64,000 nucleotides of DNA from Actinoplanes utahensis. GTDB lineage: Bacteria; Actinomycetota; Actinomycetes; Mycobacteriales; Micromonosporaceae. Location of the stretch: the NCBI RefSeq assembly GCF_016862455.1, contig NZ_BOMZ01000018.1, forward strand, positions 1 through 64,000, given 5' to 3'. Each line of letters starts with the position of its first letter. Positions within the stretch are counted from its first letter, which is position 1. Of this stretch, positions 9,098-16,138 are shown piece after piece. The notes beneath the pieces were generated by a model. The model saw only the letters and a list, made by a program, of their open reading frames with translations, did no database searches and was not told the DNA's origin. The position numbers were made by a program, and so were the translations under genes.

Positions 9098-9325
9098 TCA
9101 GCCCTGCCGGTCGAACTCGCCGTCCTTCGCGCCGGCCAGGAACGCGTCCCACTCCGCCGACGTGAAGATCAGAACGCCGCCGGCTGGGTTCTTCGAGTCG
9201 CGTACCGCGATGCCCTCCCCGGCGTTCGCCGCCTCCACGCAGTGGCCGGCCGCGCCGGACCGGCTGCTCTTCTGCCACTTCGCGCCGTTCAGGTCGAGCG
9301 TCATGCCCTTGCTCTCGACGATCAT
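9098..9325 (-). CDS. DUF397 regulatory partner protein from internal start
   Basis: A 75-residue DUF397 protein starting at ATG 9325, in frame with and inside the longer frame. AAGGAG sits seven bases before this ATG, a better ribosome binding site than most in the window. The length equals a stand-alone DUF397 protein. In the family these small proteins work with an HTH-DUF5753 regulator, and one is encoded at 11657 in the same element. It may be made alone, as a fusion with the upstream domain, or both. Confidence 0.65.
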   Translation of the reverse strand: MIVESKGMTLDLNGAKWQKSSRSGAAGHCVEAANAGEGIAVRDSKNPAGGVLIFTSAEWDAFLAGAKDGEFDRQG

Positions 9326-10042
9326 GCCGTGCTCCTTCTCTTCGCCCGGCCGGGCCGAATCCCGGCCGGTGGCTTGTTCCATCAGCCGCATGTCGGCGTG
9401 GGGCGGATAGAAGTCCACCCCAAGGACTCGTTCGAGCCCGCCGAGGATGGCCCTGATCCGGACGAGTTTCTGATCATCCGTCATCTCGGTGTCGACCACG
9501 GCCGACCGGATCAAGGCCAAGCCGAGCTGTCCGCTGTAGGAGGGCGGCACGTTCCCGATCACCCATCGACGGAATCTTGCCTCCCAGCGGTCGGCTTCTA
9601 CTGGATCAACGGTCACGGAACTGTCCTTTCCGGGTATGGGCGCCTTTCCGGGTATGGGCGACCTCGGCAGTACCTCCATCGCACGCGCCACCCGGATCAC
9701 CGCCGCAAACTCCAGCAGGCCCGCGTCATGCGTCAGCGGCAGCTCGACGATCACGTCGCCCTCGCATGTCACCCGCCACTCGTCGACGGCCCGATACCCG
9801 GACTCACCGGGAAAACCGACAGTGATGGAGATGCTGGGCCTCGACCCGCCGGGCGCCATCGCGACCAAGAAGATGTCGCCCGCGTCGGATTCAAACTCCG
9901 GCACCCGCCAGTCGGGGATGAGGTCAGCGAGCTGTCGAAGGAACCGATCCGGTGCGGTACCGGCGGGAAGCGGGTAGCCCGGAGACTCGACGACCTGCCG
10001 TAGCGTCCACGGGGCGTTGCGCCCTTCACCCACGGGGATCAT
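9098..10042 (-). CDS. Unknown protein fused to a C-terminal DUF397 domain
   Basis: One uninterrupted frame of 314 residues. Residues 1-235 are not recognised: an acidic, partly beta-rich domain, with a short duplication (PIPGKAPIPGK) near residue 130. The last 70 residues are a clear DUF397 domain (WQKSSRSG, CVEAA, IAVRDSKNP, LIFTSAEWDAFLAGAKDGEF). DUF397 proteins are actinobacterial partners of XRE/DUF5753 regulators, normally 60-75 residues and free-standing. The ATG at 10042 overlaps the upstream gene by 17 bases, so translation is probably coupled. A strong internal start at 9325 suggests that two once-separate genes now share a frame. Confidence 0.55.
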   Translation of the reverse strand: MIPVGEGRNAPWTLRQVVESPGYPLPAGTAPDRFLRQLADLIPDWRVPEFESDAGDIFLVAMAPGGSRPSISITVGFPGESGYRAVDEWRVTCEGDVIVELPLTHDAGLLEFAAVIRVARAMEVLPRSPIPGKAPIPGKDSSVTVDPVEADRWEARFRRWVIGNVPPSYSGQLGLALIRSAVVDTEMTDDQKLVRIRAILGGLERVLGVDFYPPHADMRLMEQATGRDSARPGEEKEHGMIVESKGMTLDLNGAKWQKSSRSGAAGHCVEAANAGEGIAVRDSKNPAGGVLIFTSAEWDAFLAGAKDGEFDRQG

Positions 10043-10241
10043 CTCCGGCCTGGGCCGGGTGGTACAGCATGTAGAACGCGCTCGTGCCCTGGCCGTCGTC
10101 CAGGTCTGCCGCGAGTTCGAGCCGGCACGTGCGTACGCGGCGGGTGTGGCCGGGGCCGGCGCCGCTGTCGATCCACACATCGACCCAGCCGTCGCACGGC
10201 AGCTCCCGTGGGCCCACCGTTGGGATCGGCCAGGGACTCAC
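10026..10241 (-). CDS. Unknown small protein in DUF397 operon
   Basis: A 71-residue protein of unrecognised family. It contains WVDVWIDSGAGPGHTRRVRTCRLELAAD split by small turns, followed by YMLYHPAQAGD, so it is mostly beta strands with no membrane segment. The GTG start overlaps the preceding stop in a GTGA arrangement, which together with the overlap into the next gene argues for coupled translation in a four-gene operon. Confidence 0.6.
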   Translation of the reverse strand: MSPWPIPTVGPRELPCDGWVDVWIDSGAGPGHTRRVRTCRLELAADLDDGQGTSAFYMLYHPAQAGDDPRG

Positions 10242-10537
10242 GACGCCACGACCCCGGACGTGGCCGGGCCGTGAGTGCCCCGGCAGGTCTTGCACAGCGG
10301 CCGGATGGCGTCCCTCGGCGGCACACCAGGCGCCGGCTCGTACAGGTGGAGTCCGTAGTCGATGGCCTCGACAACAACGTGCGGGGTGTCATCGAGGTTT
10401 CCGCACAAGCACCAGCGGAAGCTCGGATAGTCGGCGATGGCCTTCAAGGTCGGCAAGGTCGCCTTGTTGCCATCGCCCGCATCGGGGCAGTGCGGCGCGT
10501 GCAGGACGACGCCGGGCGGGAAGTCGCGCGGTTTCAT
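10238..10537 (-). CDS. Unknown Cys-containing protein in DUF397 operon
   Basis: A 99-residue protein of unrecognised family. A histidine and cysteines (HAPHC near 13-17, CLCGN near 43-47 and CKTC near 82-85) are spaced as in small zinc-binding proteins. It starts with ATG in an ATGA overlap with the upstream 57-residue gene and ends in a GTGA overlap with the next one. Such coupling supports it being real and co-produced. Confidence 0.6.
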   Translation of the reverse strand: MKPRDFPPGVVLHAPHCPDAGDGNKATLPTLKAIADYPSFRWCLCGNLDDTPHVVVEAIDYGLHLYEPAPGVPPRDAIRPLCKTCRGTHGPATSGVVAS

Positions 10538-10707
10538 GCGCGCTTTGTCCGCTGGCCAGCAGGGTCGGGAATCGCAGCTCCCTGATCCAGAATCCGGCGA
10601 ACGGCTGCGTCGTGTTCGGCGGCTTGCTCCCGCTCTGCGTCGCGCCAGGCGTGAGCGGCTTCAACGCCTTCGCGCCAGCGCAGGTGGTGATCGTGCTCAG
10701 CCAGCAT
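10534..10707 (-). CDS. Unknown 57-aa protein, first gene of DUF397 operon
   Basis: A short frame with AGGGAG about six bases before its ATG and an ATGA overlap with the following gene. The product is charged and predicted helical (EHDHHLRWREGVEAAHAW, then EREQAAEHDAAVRRIL), ending in a basic tail. No family recognised. The ribosome binding site and tail-to-head overlap are the evidence that it is a gene. It appears to be the promoter-proximal gene, so the operon promoter lies in 10708-10954. Confidence 0.55.
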   Translation of the reverse strand: MLAEHDHHLRWREGVEAAHAWRDAEREQAAEHDAAVRRILDQGAAIPDPAGQRTKRA

Positions 10708-10869
10708 CGGGGGTCTCCCTGCCCGTGATGAGGAGAGTCAGGCTGCGGGCCGGGTCATTCCACGTCTCGGCCCGCCACGTTCAGGCGCGGCGGCGGGCGT
10801 CCAGTTTGCGATTCCGGGGCCCGCCGTCGCTGATCGGACGCTACGGAGCCAACAAGATCAACTACCAGC

Positions 10870-10889
10870 AGTTTGCAGAAGTTTGCAGA
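10870..10889. promoter_or_regulatory. Tandem 10-bp operator-like repeat
   Basis: AGTTTGCAGA occurs twice back to back between the divergent operons starting at 10707 and 10955. Two adjacent copies one helical turn apart suit a dimeric regulator; the HTH-DUF5753 protein encoded downstream is the obvious candidate. Confidence 0.45.
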
Positions 10890-10954
10890 TTGACCAAGGG
10901 GATTCGGTCCGCAACTATGGGTCACGGAGCACGCGGAACGAACAAAGGAGCACC

Positions 10955-11158
10955 ATGAAACTCCAGTTCATCGCCAAGGACCCGAACTCCGAACCCTCCG
11001 GCTCGCCCACCCTCTACCGCACCGACCGTGACTCCTGGGTGGTACAGGGCTGGGTCGTCACCGACCCCGACGCCCTGGCCGCCATGAACATCCCCAAAGG
11101 CGAATCCTGCGTCGAAATCCCCGACCGGCTCATCCCCTTCTTCCAGCACCAGCCGTGA
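10955..11158 (+). CDS. Small protein of the DUF6879/HTH regulatory set
   Basis: A 67-residue protein starting MKLQFIAKDP, with GSPTLYRTD, VVQGWVV and a C-terminal VEIPDRLIPFF. Proteins of this pattern, usually of unknown function, commonly precede DUF6879 and XRE genes in actinobacteria (recalled from family context). AAAGGAG at 10944-10950 fixes the ATG. Its stop overlaps the start of the DUF6879 gene, so the three genes form one operon. Confidence 0.75.
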   Translation: MKLQFIAKDPNSEPSGSPTLYRTDRDSWVVQGWVVTDPDALAAMNIPKGESCVEIPDRLIPFFQHQP

Positions 11159-11676
11159 TGCAGTCCGCCACCTACGACGACCTCAACAACCTCTGCCGCG
11201 GCATTCGACACTCCTTCGTACACCTGGAGACCCGCGACGCCTACGGCACCGAGGTGGAACTGCCGCACATGGCGAAGTGGGCCCGCGGCGAGACCGACGA
11301 CTACGCCTGGCTCGGCTGGTGGCTGGAGATGCTGCGCGGCCACCGGGCCGCCGGCCGAACCTGCCGCCGCGCCCGCATCGTGTCCGAGCCGCTGAGCGCA
11401 TACCAGCGGTGGACCCGCAGCCACGTCCAGATGTTCACCGACGCCGGTGAAGACATCCGGTACGTCAGCCGTTCACGGCTCGTAGACGTCCTGCTGCCCG
11501 GCTCGGGCGACTTCTACGTGTTCGACAACGAGAAAGCCCTGTTTCTGCACTACGCGGGTACCGGGCTGAATGCTGCGTTCGAGATCACCGACGACCCCCG
11601 GATCGTTCAAACTTGCGTGACAGCATTCGAGAACGTCTGGGGCCTGACGAAACCCGATGAGCACCGACCCGAGTAG
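11158..11676 (+). CDS. DUF6879 family protein
   Basis: A 172-residue DUF6879 protein: N-terminal FVHLETRDAYG, central RRARIVSEPLSAYQRWT and RYVSRSRL, then LLPGSGDFYVFDNEKALFLHYAG. The family is restricted to actinobacteria, is nearly always next to an XRE/DUF5753 regulator, and has no settled function. ATG 11158 follows the upstream stop with one shared base; GTG 11155 is an alternative. The 3' end overlaps the HTH gene by 20 bases. Confidence 0.8.
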   Translation: MQSATYDDLNNLCRGIRHSFVHLETRDAYGTEVELPHMAKWARGETDDYAWLGWWLEMLRGHRAAGRTCRRARIVSEPLSAYQRWTRSHVQMFTDAGEDIRYVSRSRLVDVLLPGSGDFYVFDNEKALFLHYAGTGLNAAFEITDDPRIVQTCVTAFENVWGLTKPDEHRPE

Positions 11677-12511
11677 CTCCGTCCACCAGTCGCGCAAGGA
11701 ACTCGGCGCGCGCCTGCGGGTCATGAGGAAGGCGGCCGGCCTCACGCTGAAGGAGCTGGCCGCCTCCACCTCAATGCACTTCACCCGGGCGAGCCGAATC
11801 GAGAACGGCGGCCAACCGCCGACCGAGCGAAACCTCATCGACTGGTGCACGGCGTGCGGCGCCGAGGACCAGCTACCCGACCTGCTGGCCACAGCCCAAT
11901 CGATCGAATCCGCCTACCTGGAATGGTCGCGGCAGGCCCGCGCAGGTTTGCGGCGTCTGGGCGATCTCCACTCCATCGCCACCTACCAGGCCACCACGAC
12001 GTTCCGAATCCACGAGCCGCTTGTCATGCCGGGAATTTTCCAGACCGAGGCCTATATCCGGGCCATGCTCCGGTGGTGGTACGACTTCCTCGACTCGCCA
12101 GACGACTCCGACGAGACCGTCGCGATGAAGGCCGACCGCACCGCCGTAGCGCTCACGCCGGCGAAACGGATCGTGGCCGTCCTCGGTGAGCAGGTGATCC
12201 ATACTCGGCGGGGAACGCTGGAGGAGCACGCCGCCCAGCTGCGCCACCTGCTCGACATGATGCGGCTGCCGTTCGTGTCGGTCGGGATCATCCCGGCAGA
12301 CGCTCAGAGGTTCGCGATCGCCAGCGTGGGATTCTGGATCTTCGACCAGAATGCGGTTGCTCTGGAGACACCCACCGCGGGCATCAAGGTCACACGGCCG
12401 CAGGAGATCGGGCGGTACGTGGCGATGTTCGAGAGGCTGCGTGCCGAGGCGGTGTACGGGCAGGAGGCTCGCCAACTGGTCGCCGCGGTCATAGCGAAAT
12501 GCGAGGGGTAG
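11657..12511 (+). CDS. XRE-family regulator with C-terminal DUF5753
   Basis: A 284-residue transcription regulator. Residues 10-70 form an XRE helix-turn-helix (LGARLRVMRKAAGLTLKELAAS, then THFTRASRIENG-type recognition). The rest is DUF5753, with the characteristic EPLVMPGIFQTEAYIRAML and EQVIHTRRGTLEEHAAQLRHLL. Such regulators pair with DUF397 proteins in development and secondary-metabolism control in Streptomyces. Here the DUF397 gene is in the same element on the opposite strand. It probably binds the shared control region 10708-10954. Confidence 0.88.
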   Translation: MSTDPSSSVHQSRKELGARLRVMRKAAGLTLKELAASTSMHFTRASRIENGGQPPTERNLIDWCTACGAEDQLPDLLATAQSIESAYLEWSRQARAGLRRLGDLHSIATYQATTTFRIHEPLVMPGIFQTEAYIRAMLRWWYDFLDSPDDSDETVAMKADRTAVALTPAKRIVAVLGEQVIHTRRGTLEEHAAQLRHLLDMMRLPFVSVGIIPADAQRFAIASVGFWIFDQNAVALETPTAGIKVTRPQEIGRYVAMFERLRAEAVYGQEARQLVAAVIAKCEG

Positions 12512-12645
12512 CCCGAACGGATCGAGATCCACGACATTCGTCCGTCAACACTGGCTGCACCGGGCCGCCAGCATTCTGCTCTTGCATGGCCGTCGCACCC
12601 TAGGTCACGGCACACCGCCACCCCAATGCCGCCCGGGAGCCGAAC

Positions 12646-13194
12646 GTGTCCTACCCGCCACCCTCGTATCCCCAGACGCCGTATCCGCCCGTCGGCTCGC
12701 CACCGCCGGCACCGCGGTCCCGGTTGTGGCTGTGGATCGGGCTGGCCGCCATGGCCGTCGTGACAGCGGGCGTCGCGGTGTTCCTGATGCTCGGCGACCG
12801 AGAGCCGTCCCGCGCCGAGCAGGCCGCCGCGGTCGTGCTCGAGCCGACCGTCACCACCCCGGTTGCGCCGACCGCGACCGACCCGGCGCCGGTTGCGACG
12901 CCGCCGCTGTCGGCGGTGAAGCTGACCCCGAAGATTCTCAGCAAGAAGTGCTACGGCTCGGCTGGCTGCAACCTCGAGGTCGAGATCGATCTGGGGTGGG
13001 AAGGCGCACGAGTGCCGACCGGGTCGGTGTGGCGGGTGACGTACGAGATGAGCGGGGTCGAGGACGGGCCGGTGATCGGCAACTTCGAGATCACCGACTC
13101 GCGTTACGACATCAAGACGGAGCTGGTGCAGACCACGTCGTCGAAGGCGAAGATCGTGATCAAGGCGACGGCCATCGAGCTGATGTCGTCCTGA
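12646..13194 (+). CDS. Proline-rich single-pass membrane protein
   Basis: A 182-residue protein of unknown function. Residues 1-26 are Pro/Tyr/Ser-rich, followed by one membrane helix (WLWIGLAAMAVVTAGVAVFLML, about 29-50) and a Pro/Thr/Ala linker. A beta-rich extracellular domain follows, with a Cys pair (KKCYGSAGCNLEVEIDLG), likely a disulfide. GGGAG at 12633-12637 supports the GTG start. It is the last gene before the right att repeat and could be cargo of the element, for example a surface or exclusion protein; no family evidence decides. Confidence 0.75.
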   Translation: MSYPPPSYPQTPYPPVGSPPPAPRSRLWLWIGLAAMAVVTAGVAVFLMLGDREPSRAEQAAAVVLEPTVTTPVAPTATDPAPVATPPLSAVKLTPKILSKKCYGSAGCNLEVEIDLGWEGARVPTGSVWRVTYEMSGVEDGPVIGNFEITDSRYDIKTELVQTTSSKAKIVIKATAIELMSS

Positions 13195-13299
13195 CCCCGG
13201 ACACGACGAAGCGCCCCGCCCCGTGGTTGTCCACAGGGCGGGGCACGATGTCGTACGGGCCGTCTACGGTCGCCAGATGGATGACGACCTGCAGGGGCG

Positions 13300-13320
13300 G
13301 TAGGGGAAACCGTAGGGGAA
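13300..13320. repeat. GTAGGGGAA repeats near the right att site
   Basis: GTAGGGGAA occurs at 13300-13308 and 13312-13320 (12-base period) about 100 bases inside the right att repeat, and once at 7902-7910, about 70 bases inside the left one. The placement fits arm-type or excisionase binding sites of a tyrosine-integrase element. Confidence 0.45.
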
Positions 13321-13411
13321 TCCAGCGGGGAAGGTTTAGAAAGGATTGGGAAGATCAAGCGTGTATCAGCAGGTCAGGCGGCATGACGACCTGCCAACCA
13401 GGAGCGGTAAT

Positions 13412-13441
13412 GGGGTTCGAGTCCCCTCAGCTCCACCCTTG
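13412..13441 (+). repeat. attR: second copy of the 30-bp tRNA-Ala repeat
   Basis: Exact copy of 7806-7835. Only the 3' end of the tRNA is present here; the bases before 13412 do not continue the cloverleaf, so this is an attachment site and not a second tRNA gene. Confidence 0.85.
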
Positions 13442-13442
13442 C

Positions 13443-13476
13443 AAAACGCCCGGGCTTCGGTCCGGGCGTTTTCGTT
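13443..13476 (+). terminator. Hairpin terminator, probably the original tRNA-Ala terminator
   Basis: AACGCCCGG and its complement flank a G-C-TTCG-G-T loop, giving an 11-bp stem capped by a stable TTCG tetraloop, followed by TTTCGTTT. It lies directly after the right att copy, where the tRNA's own terminator would have been before integration. Confidence 0.65.
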
Positions 13477-13496
13477 TGTGCCGGATCCGTGTCAGA

Positions 13497-13740
13497 TCAC
13501 TGCTCGGCCTGCTTCCGAGCCTCGATGATCAACGTGTCCAGGGCGCCGGCGATGGCTTGATCACGTTCCCGGTCGGCGTGCTGATAGATCAGGGCTGCCC
13601 GAGTGCAGGAGTGGCCCATCCAGCCATCAGATCGCGGAGTGTGGCACCGTTCTGTGCCGACCAGGTGCTCCCGGTGTGCCGTAGGTCCATCTCCGGTGAG
13701 ATGCCGGCACGCTTCAGGGCGGCCTTCCTGGACAAGTTGA
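13497..13740 (-). pseudogene. Tyrosine integrase remnant (C-terminal part, frameshifted)
   Basis: The fragment encodes the catalytic C terminus of a phage/ICE integrase: DLRHTGSTWSAQNGATLRDLMA in one frame, then WMGHSCTRAALIYQHADRER in the next. The join needs one missing base near 13618 to restore LMARMGHS. LRHT, MGHS and the nucleophile Tyr in ALIYQHA are the integrase boxes. Nothing upstream of about 13740 continues the gene, so the N-terminal two thirds are gone. It points toward the att copy, as integrases usually do, but lies outside the 5.6-kb element. It therefore belonged to another element in the same site. Confidence 0.8.
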
Positions 13741-13846
13741 CGCGTGCGGCCGCAGTCCAGCACGCGCCGCGCCCGTGGAGATCTCTGACCGCATGACGCC
13801 TGAACGACGGAGCGCGCCGCCGAGACCGTGATGCGAGGATGGTCGC

Positions 13847-14524
13847 GTGGCTAGCGTCCTGGACCGAGAGATGTACACAGAAGCCCTGGCTGCGAGGCTG
13901 CTCGGGGTTCCGCAGTCAACGCTGCACTACTGGCTCGAAGGCGGAACCCGTCGCGGCAAGTCCTACAAGCCGATCATCAGGCAGGAACCACTGGGTCGTC
14001 GCGTGGTCACCTGGGCAGAGTTCGTCGAGGCCGGCTGGCTCAGCGCTTACCGCAACCTCAACGTCCAGATGACCGAGCTGCGGAAGTTCATCGACGAGCT
14101 ACGCGAGCGGTTCGGCGTCCCGTACCCGCTGGCTGATCGCCGACCGCTCGTTTCCGGCCGCAACCTGGTCTATGACGCTCAGACGTCGGCCAAGCTGGGC
14201 GTCGAGTTCTATCTCGTGTCGGTCATCAATGATCAGACGATGCTGACTCCGCCGGGCGAGGCGTTCGTCCAGCGAGTCGAATGGGATGGCGACGTGCCGG
14301 TTGCCTACCGGCCGGACCACAATCCGTTGTCACCTGTTCGCATAGACCCGGACGTGCGCTTCGGTAAGCCGTCGATCAAGGGCATCAGCACCGAAGTGAT
14401 CTGGGAGCAGAGCGATGTCGGCGAGGATGTCGAGACGATCGCCGAAATCTACCGGCTTGATGTCGCTGACGTGAGGTGGGCGCTGGCGTACGAGAACGCG
14501 CAGAGCGCCCAAAAGGCAGCGTGA
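13847..14524 (+). CDS. DUF433-type antitoxin with N-terminal HTH
   Basis: A 225-residue protein. The N terminus (YTEALAARLLGVPQSTLHYWLEGG) resembles a MerR-like helix-turn-helix. The C-terminal 75 residues match DUF433 (RIDPDVRFGKPSIKGISTEVIWEQ, then ETIAEIYRLDVADVRWALAYE), the VapB-like antitoxin domain paired with PIN-like toxins. GAGGA sits seven bases before the GTG. Its stop overlaps the next gene's start as GTGA. It probably neutralises the downstream toxin and represses the operon. Confidence 0.8.
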   Translation: MASVLDREMYTEALAARLLGVPQSTLHYWLEGGTRRGKSYKPIIRQEPLGRRVVTWAEFVEAGWLSAYRNLNVQMTELRKFIDELRERFGVPYPLADRRPLVSGRNLVYDAQTSAKLGVEFYLVSVINDQTMLTPPGEAFVQRVEWDGDVPVAYRPDHNPLSPVRIDPDVRFGKPSIKGISTEVIWEQSDVGEDVETIAEIYRLDVADVRWALAYENAQSAQKAA

Positions 14525-14961
14525 GCCGGGTCAAGCCGGCCGAGGTCAGCTTCTACCTGGATGCCGATCTCCTCGGTCTCGCCCACGTACTGGCTGCGCT
14601 TCGCCCGGATGTGACGTTTCCGGGCGATCCAGGAATAGTGATCCACAAGCGGGAGCGCCCGCCGTGTCCGGTTCTCACCCCAGCCGCGAAGGACACTGAA
14701 TGGATCCCTGTCGCGGCACAGAACCGGTGGCTGATCATCACCCGTGATCGGCGCATCCAGGAGCACCGAGGGGAGATCATCGCCGTCCGCGAGAGCGGCG
14801 CACGGATGGTTGCCCTCTCGGGGCCCGATGCTCGCGGTACGTTCGAACAGCTCGAGATCGTCATGATTCAGTGGCGCGCCATCACGCAACTACTGACGAA
14901 GCCCGGGCCGTTCATCTACACGGCAACGAGGACCAGCCTGAGAGCGGTCAGCCTCGACTAG
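14521..14961 (+). CDS. PIN-like toxin (DUF5615 type)
   Basis: A 146-residue predicted ribonuclease of the PIN-like fold. FYLDADLLGLAHVLAALRPDVTFPGDPG carries the first acidic residues (D-x-D), and WLIITRDRRIQEHRGE carries the conserved TRD(R) motif of DUF5615/Mut7-C-like toxins. The start codon GTG overlaps the antitoxin stop by four bases, the standard coupling of toxin-antitoxin operons. The target is not deducible. It sits next to the integrase remnant, consistent with toxin-antitoxin cargo surviving from a decayed element. Confidence 0.75.
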   Translation: MSRVKPAEVSFYLDADLLGLAHVLAALRPDVTFPGDPGIVIHKRERPPCPVLTPAAKDTEWIPVAAQNRWLIITRDRRIQEHRGEIIAVRESGARMVALSGPDARGTFEQLEIVMIQWRAITQLLTKPGPFIYTATRTSLRAVSLD

Positions 14962-14992
14962 AAGCGGGGTGGACCGGGGCGACACCTATGCT

Positions 14993-15886
14993 TTACTCCG
15001 AGGCGGCGGACTGGCGGGAGCCGAGTTGCCAGGCGAAGCGGTACTGGTTGGTGAGGGCGGGGCGGGTGGTGCTCCAGTCGTAGTAGCGCATGCCGCCGGC
15101 GACGCGGGAGACGATGCGGGTCGGCAGGGCGCGGTCGCCGCCCCAGGTCACCTCGTGGGCGGTCAGCCGGACGCCGAGGCGCTCCGGGAAGCCGATCGAG
15201 ACGGACAGGTGCTCGGTGGGCCAGCGGATCTCGCGCTCGAACCAGTCGCCCCATTTCGTGCAGGGCACTCGGTACCGGGTCTCGATCATGGCGGACTCGC
15301 CGGGGTAGAGCGGCGTGAGCATGCCGTGCGGTTCGAAGCGGACATGCAGTTTCTTGTACGCGTCTCGGTCGCGGACCAGGTCCCAGCGGGTCGGCTCGCC
15401 GTTGAAGGCGGCGCGGAAGTCGAGCTCGTCCAGGGTGACCGGGTTGTCCCGGTAGAAGAGCCGGGAGCGGCGCGGGTCGGCCGGATAGACGTCGACCTCG
15501 ATGTGCACCGGGAACCGGGTCACCGGCTGCTGCGAGCTGTTGTGGATCTCTCGCTGGATGGCGATCAGATAGAAGCCGCTGTCGTTGCGGGACAGCTCGG
15601 CCCGTTCGTGATGGACCACCAGGCCCGGTGAGATGCCGGGCAGGGACCGGCGGTCGGCGGGAACCGCGGCCGCCGGGTCGTCGGCGGTGCCGAGGAACGC
15701 GGAGACCAGTGTGCCCTCGGCGTGCAGGACCGTGTCGGCCCGGACGGCGAACTCGTAGGTCGGGCGATGGCGGCCGCTCTCCATGTGACTGACATAGGAC
15801 GGGTCGAAGCCGATCAGCCGGGCCAGTTGTTTCTTGTTGAGGCCGTGCGCCTCGCGAAGGCGGGTCAGCGTCTCAGGAAACGTCAT
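14993..15886 (-). CDS. XRE-family transcriptional regulator
   Basis: A 297-residue regulator. Residues 3-55 form an XRE helix-turn-helix (LTRLREAHGLNKKQLARLIGFDPSYVSHMESGRHRPT). The remaining 240 residues are a beta-rich domain of unrecognised family with many Arg/Tyr/Trp residues (YRVPCTKWGDWFEREIRWPTEHL), possibly ligand-binding. GAGGTGA lies six bases before ATG 15886. The gene stands alone, convergent with the toxin gene. Confidence 0.8.
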   Translation of the reverse strand: MTFPETLTRLREAHGLNKKQLARLIGFDPSYVSHMESGRHRPTYEFAVRADTVLHAEGTLVSAFLGTADDPAAAVPADRRSLPGISPGLVVHHERAELSRNDSGFYLIAIQREIHNSSQQPVTRFPVHIEVDVYPADPRRSRLFYRDNPVTLDELDFRAAFNGEPTRWDLVRDRDAYKKLHVRFEPHGMLTPLYPGESAMIETRYRVPCTKWGDWFEREIRWPTEHLSVSIGFPERLGVRLTAHEVTWGGDRALPTRIVSRVAGGMRYYDWSTTRPALTNQYRFAWQLGSRQSAASE

Positions 15887-16138
15887 CCGGGTCACCTCAA
15901 AGCGGGGCCTCAAGTATCCAGGGACCACCGTCGATGACGCAAAGTAAGATTCCCGTCACTCAGGGGAGTGAGGCTGCGGCTGCGGAAGAGCGCACGGGTG
16001 ATGGGTGGCCCGCGCCGCTACGGGGGGAACGGCGCGGACCGTGCGTAACGATATCGATGGTTTCGGGGGAATGCGAGAGGTTGGCGCGGATACATAGGAA
16101 TCGCACAGCGATCCGCTGTGTCCCGGCGGCGGTACGGA

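Larger units (their letters stand above)
7806..13441. mobile_element. Integrated element (genomic island) in tRNA-Ala
   Basis: About 5.6 kb lie between two exact 30-bp copies of the tRNA-Ala 3' end. The content is accessory: an AlpA-like HTH gene, several unknown small genes, a DUF397 protein, DUF6879 and HTH-DUF5753 regulators, and a Pro-rich membrane protein. No integrase, replication or transfer gene lies inside. It is therefore a decayed element, or a satellite mobilised by a recombinase supplied elsewhere. An integrase remnant lies just beyond the right repeat. Confidence 0.75.

Noticed and set aside
13412..13441. A second tRNA-Ala gene
   Set aside because: Only the T-arm and 3' acceptor strand are present; the 5' half is missing.
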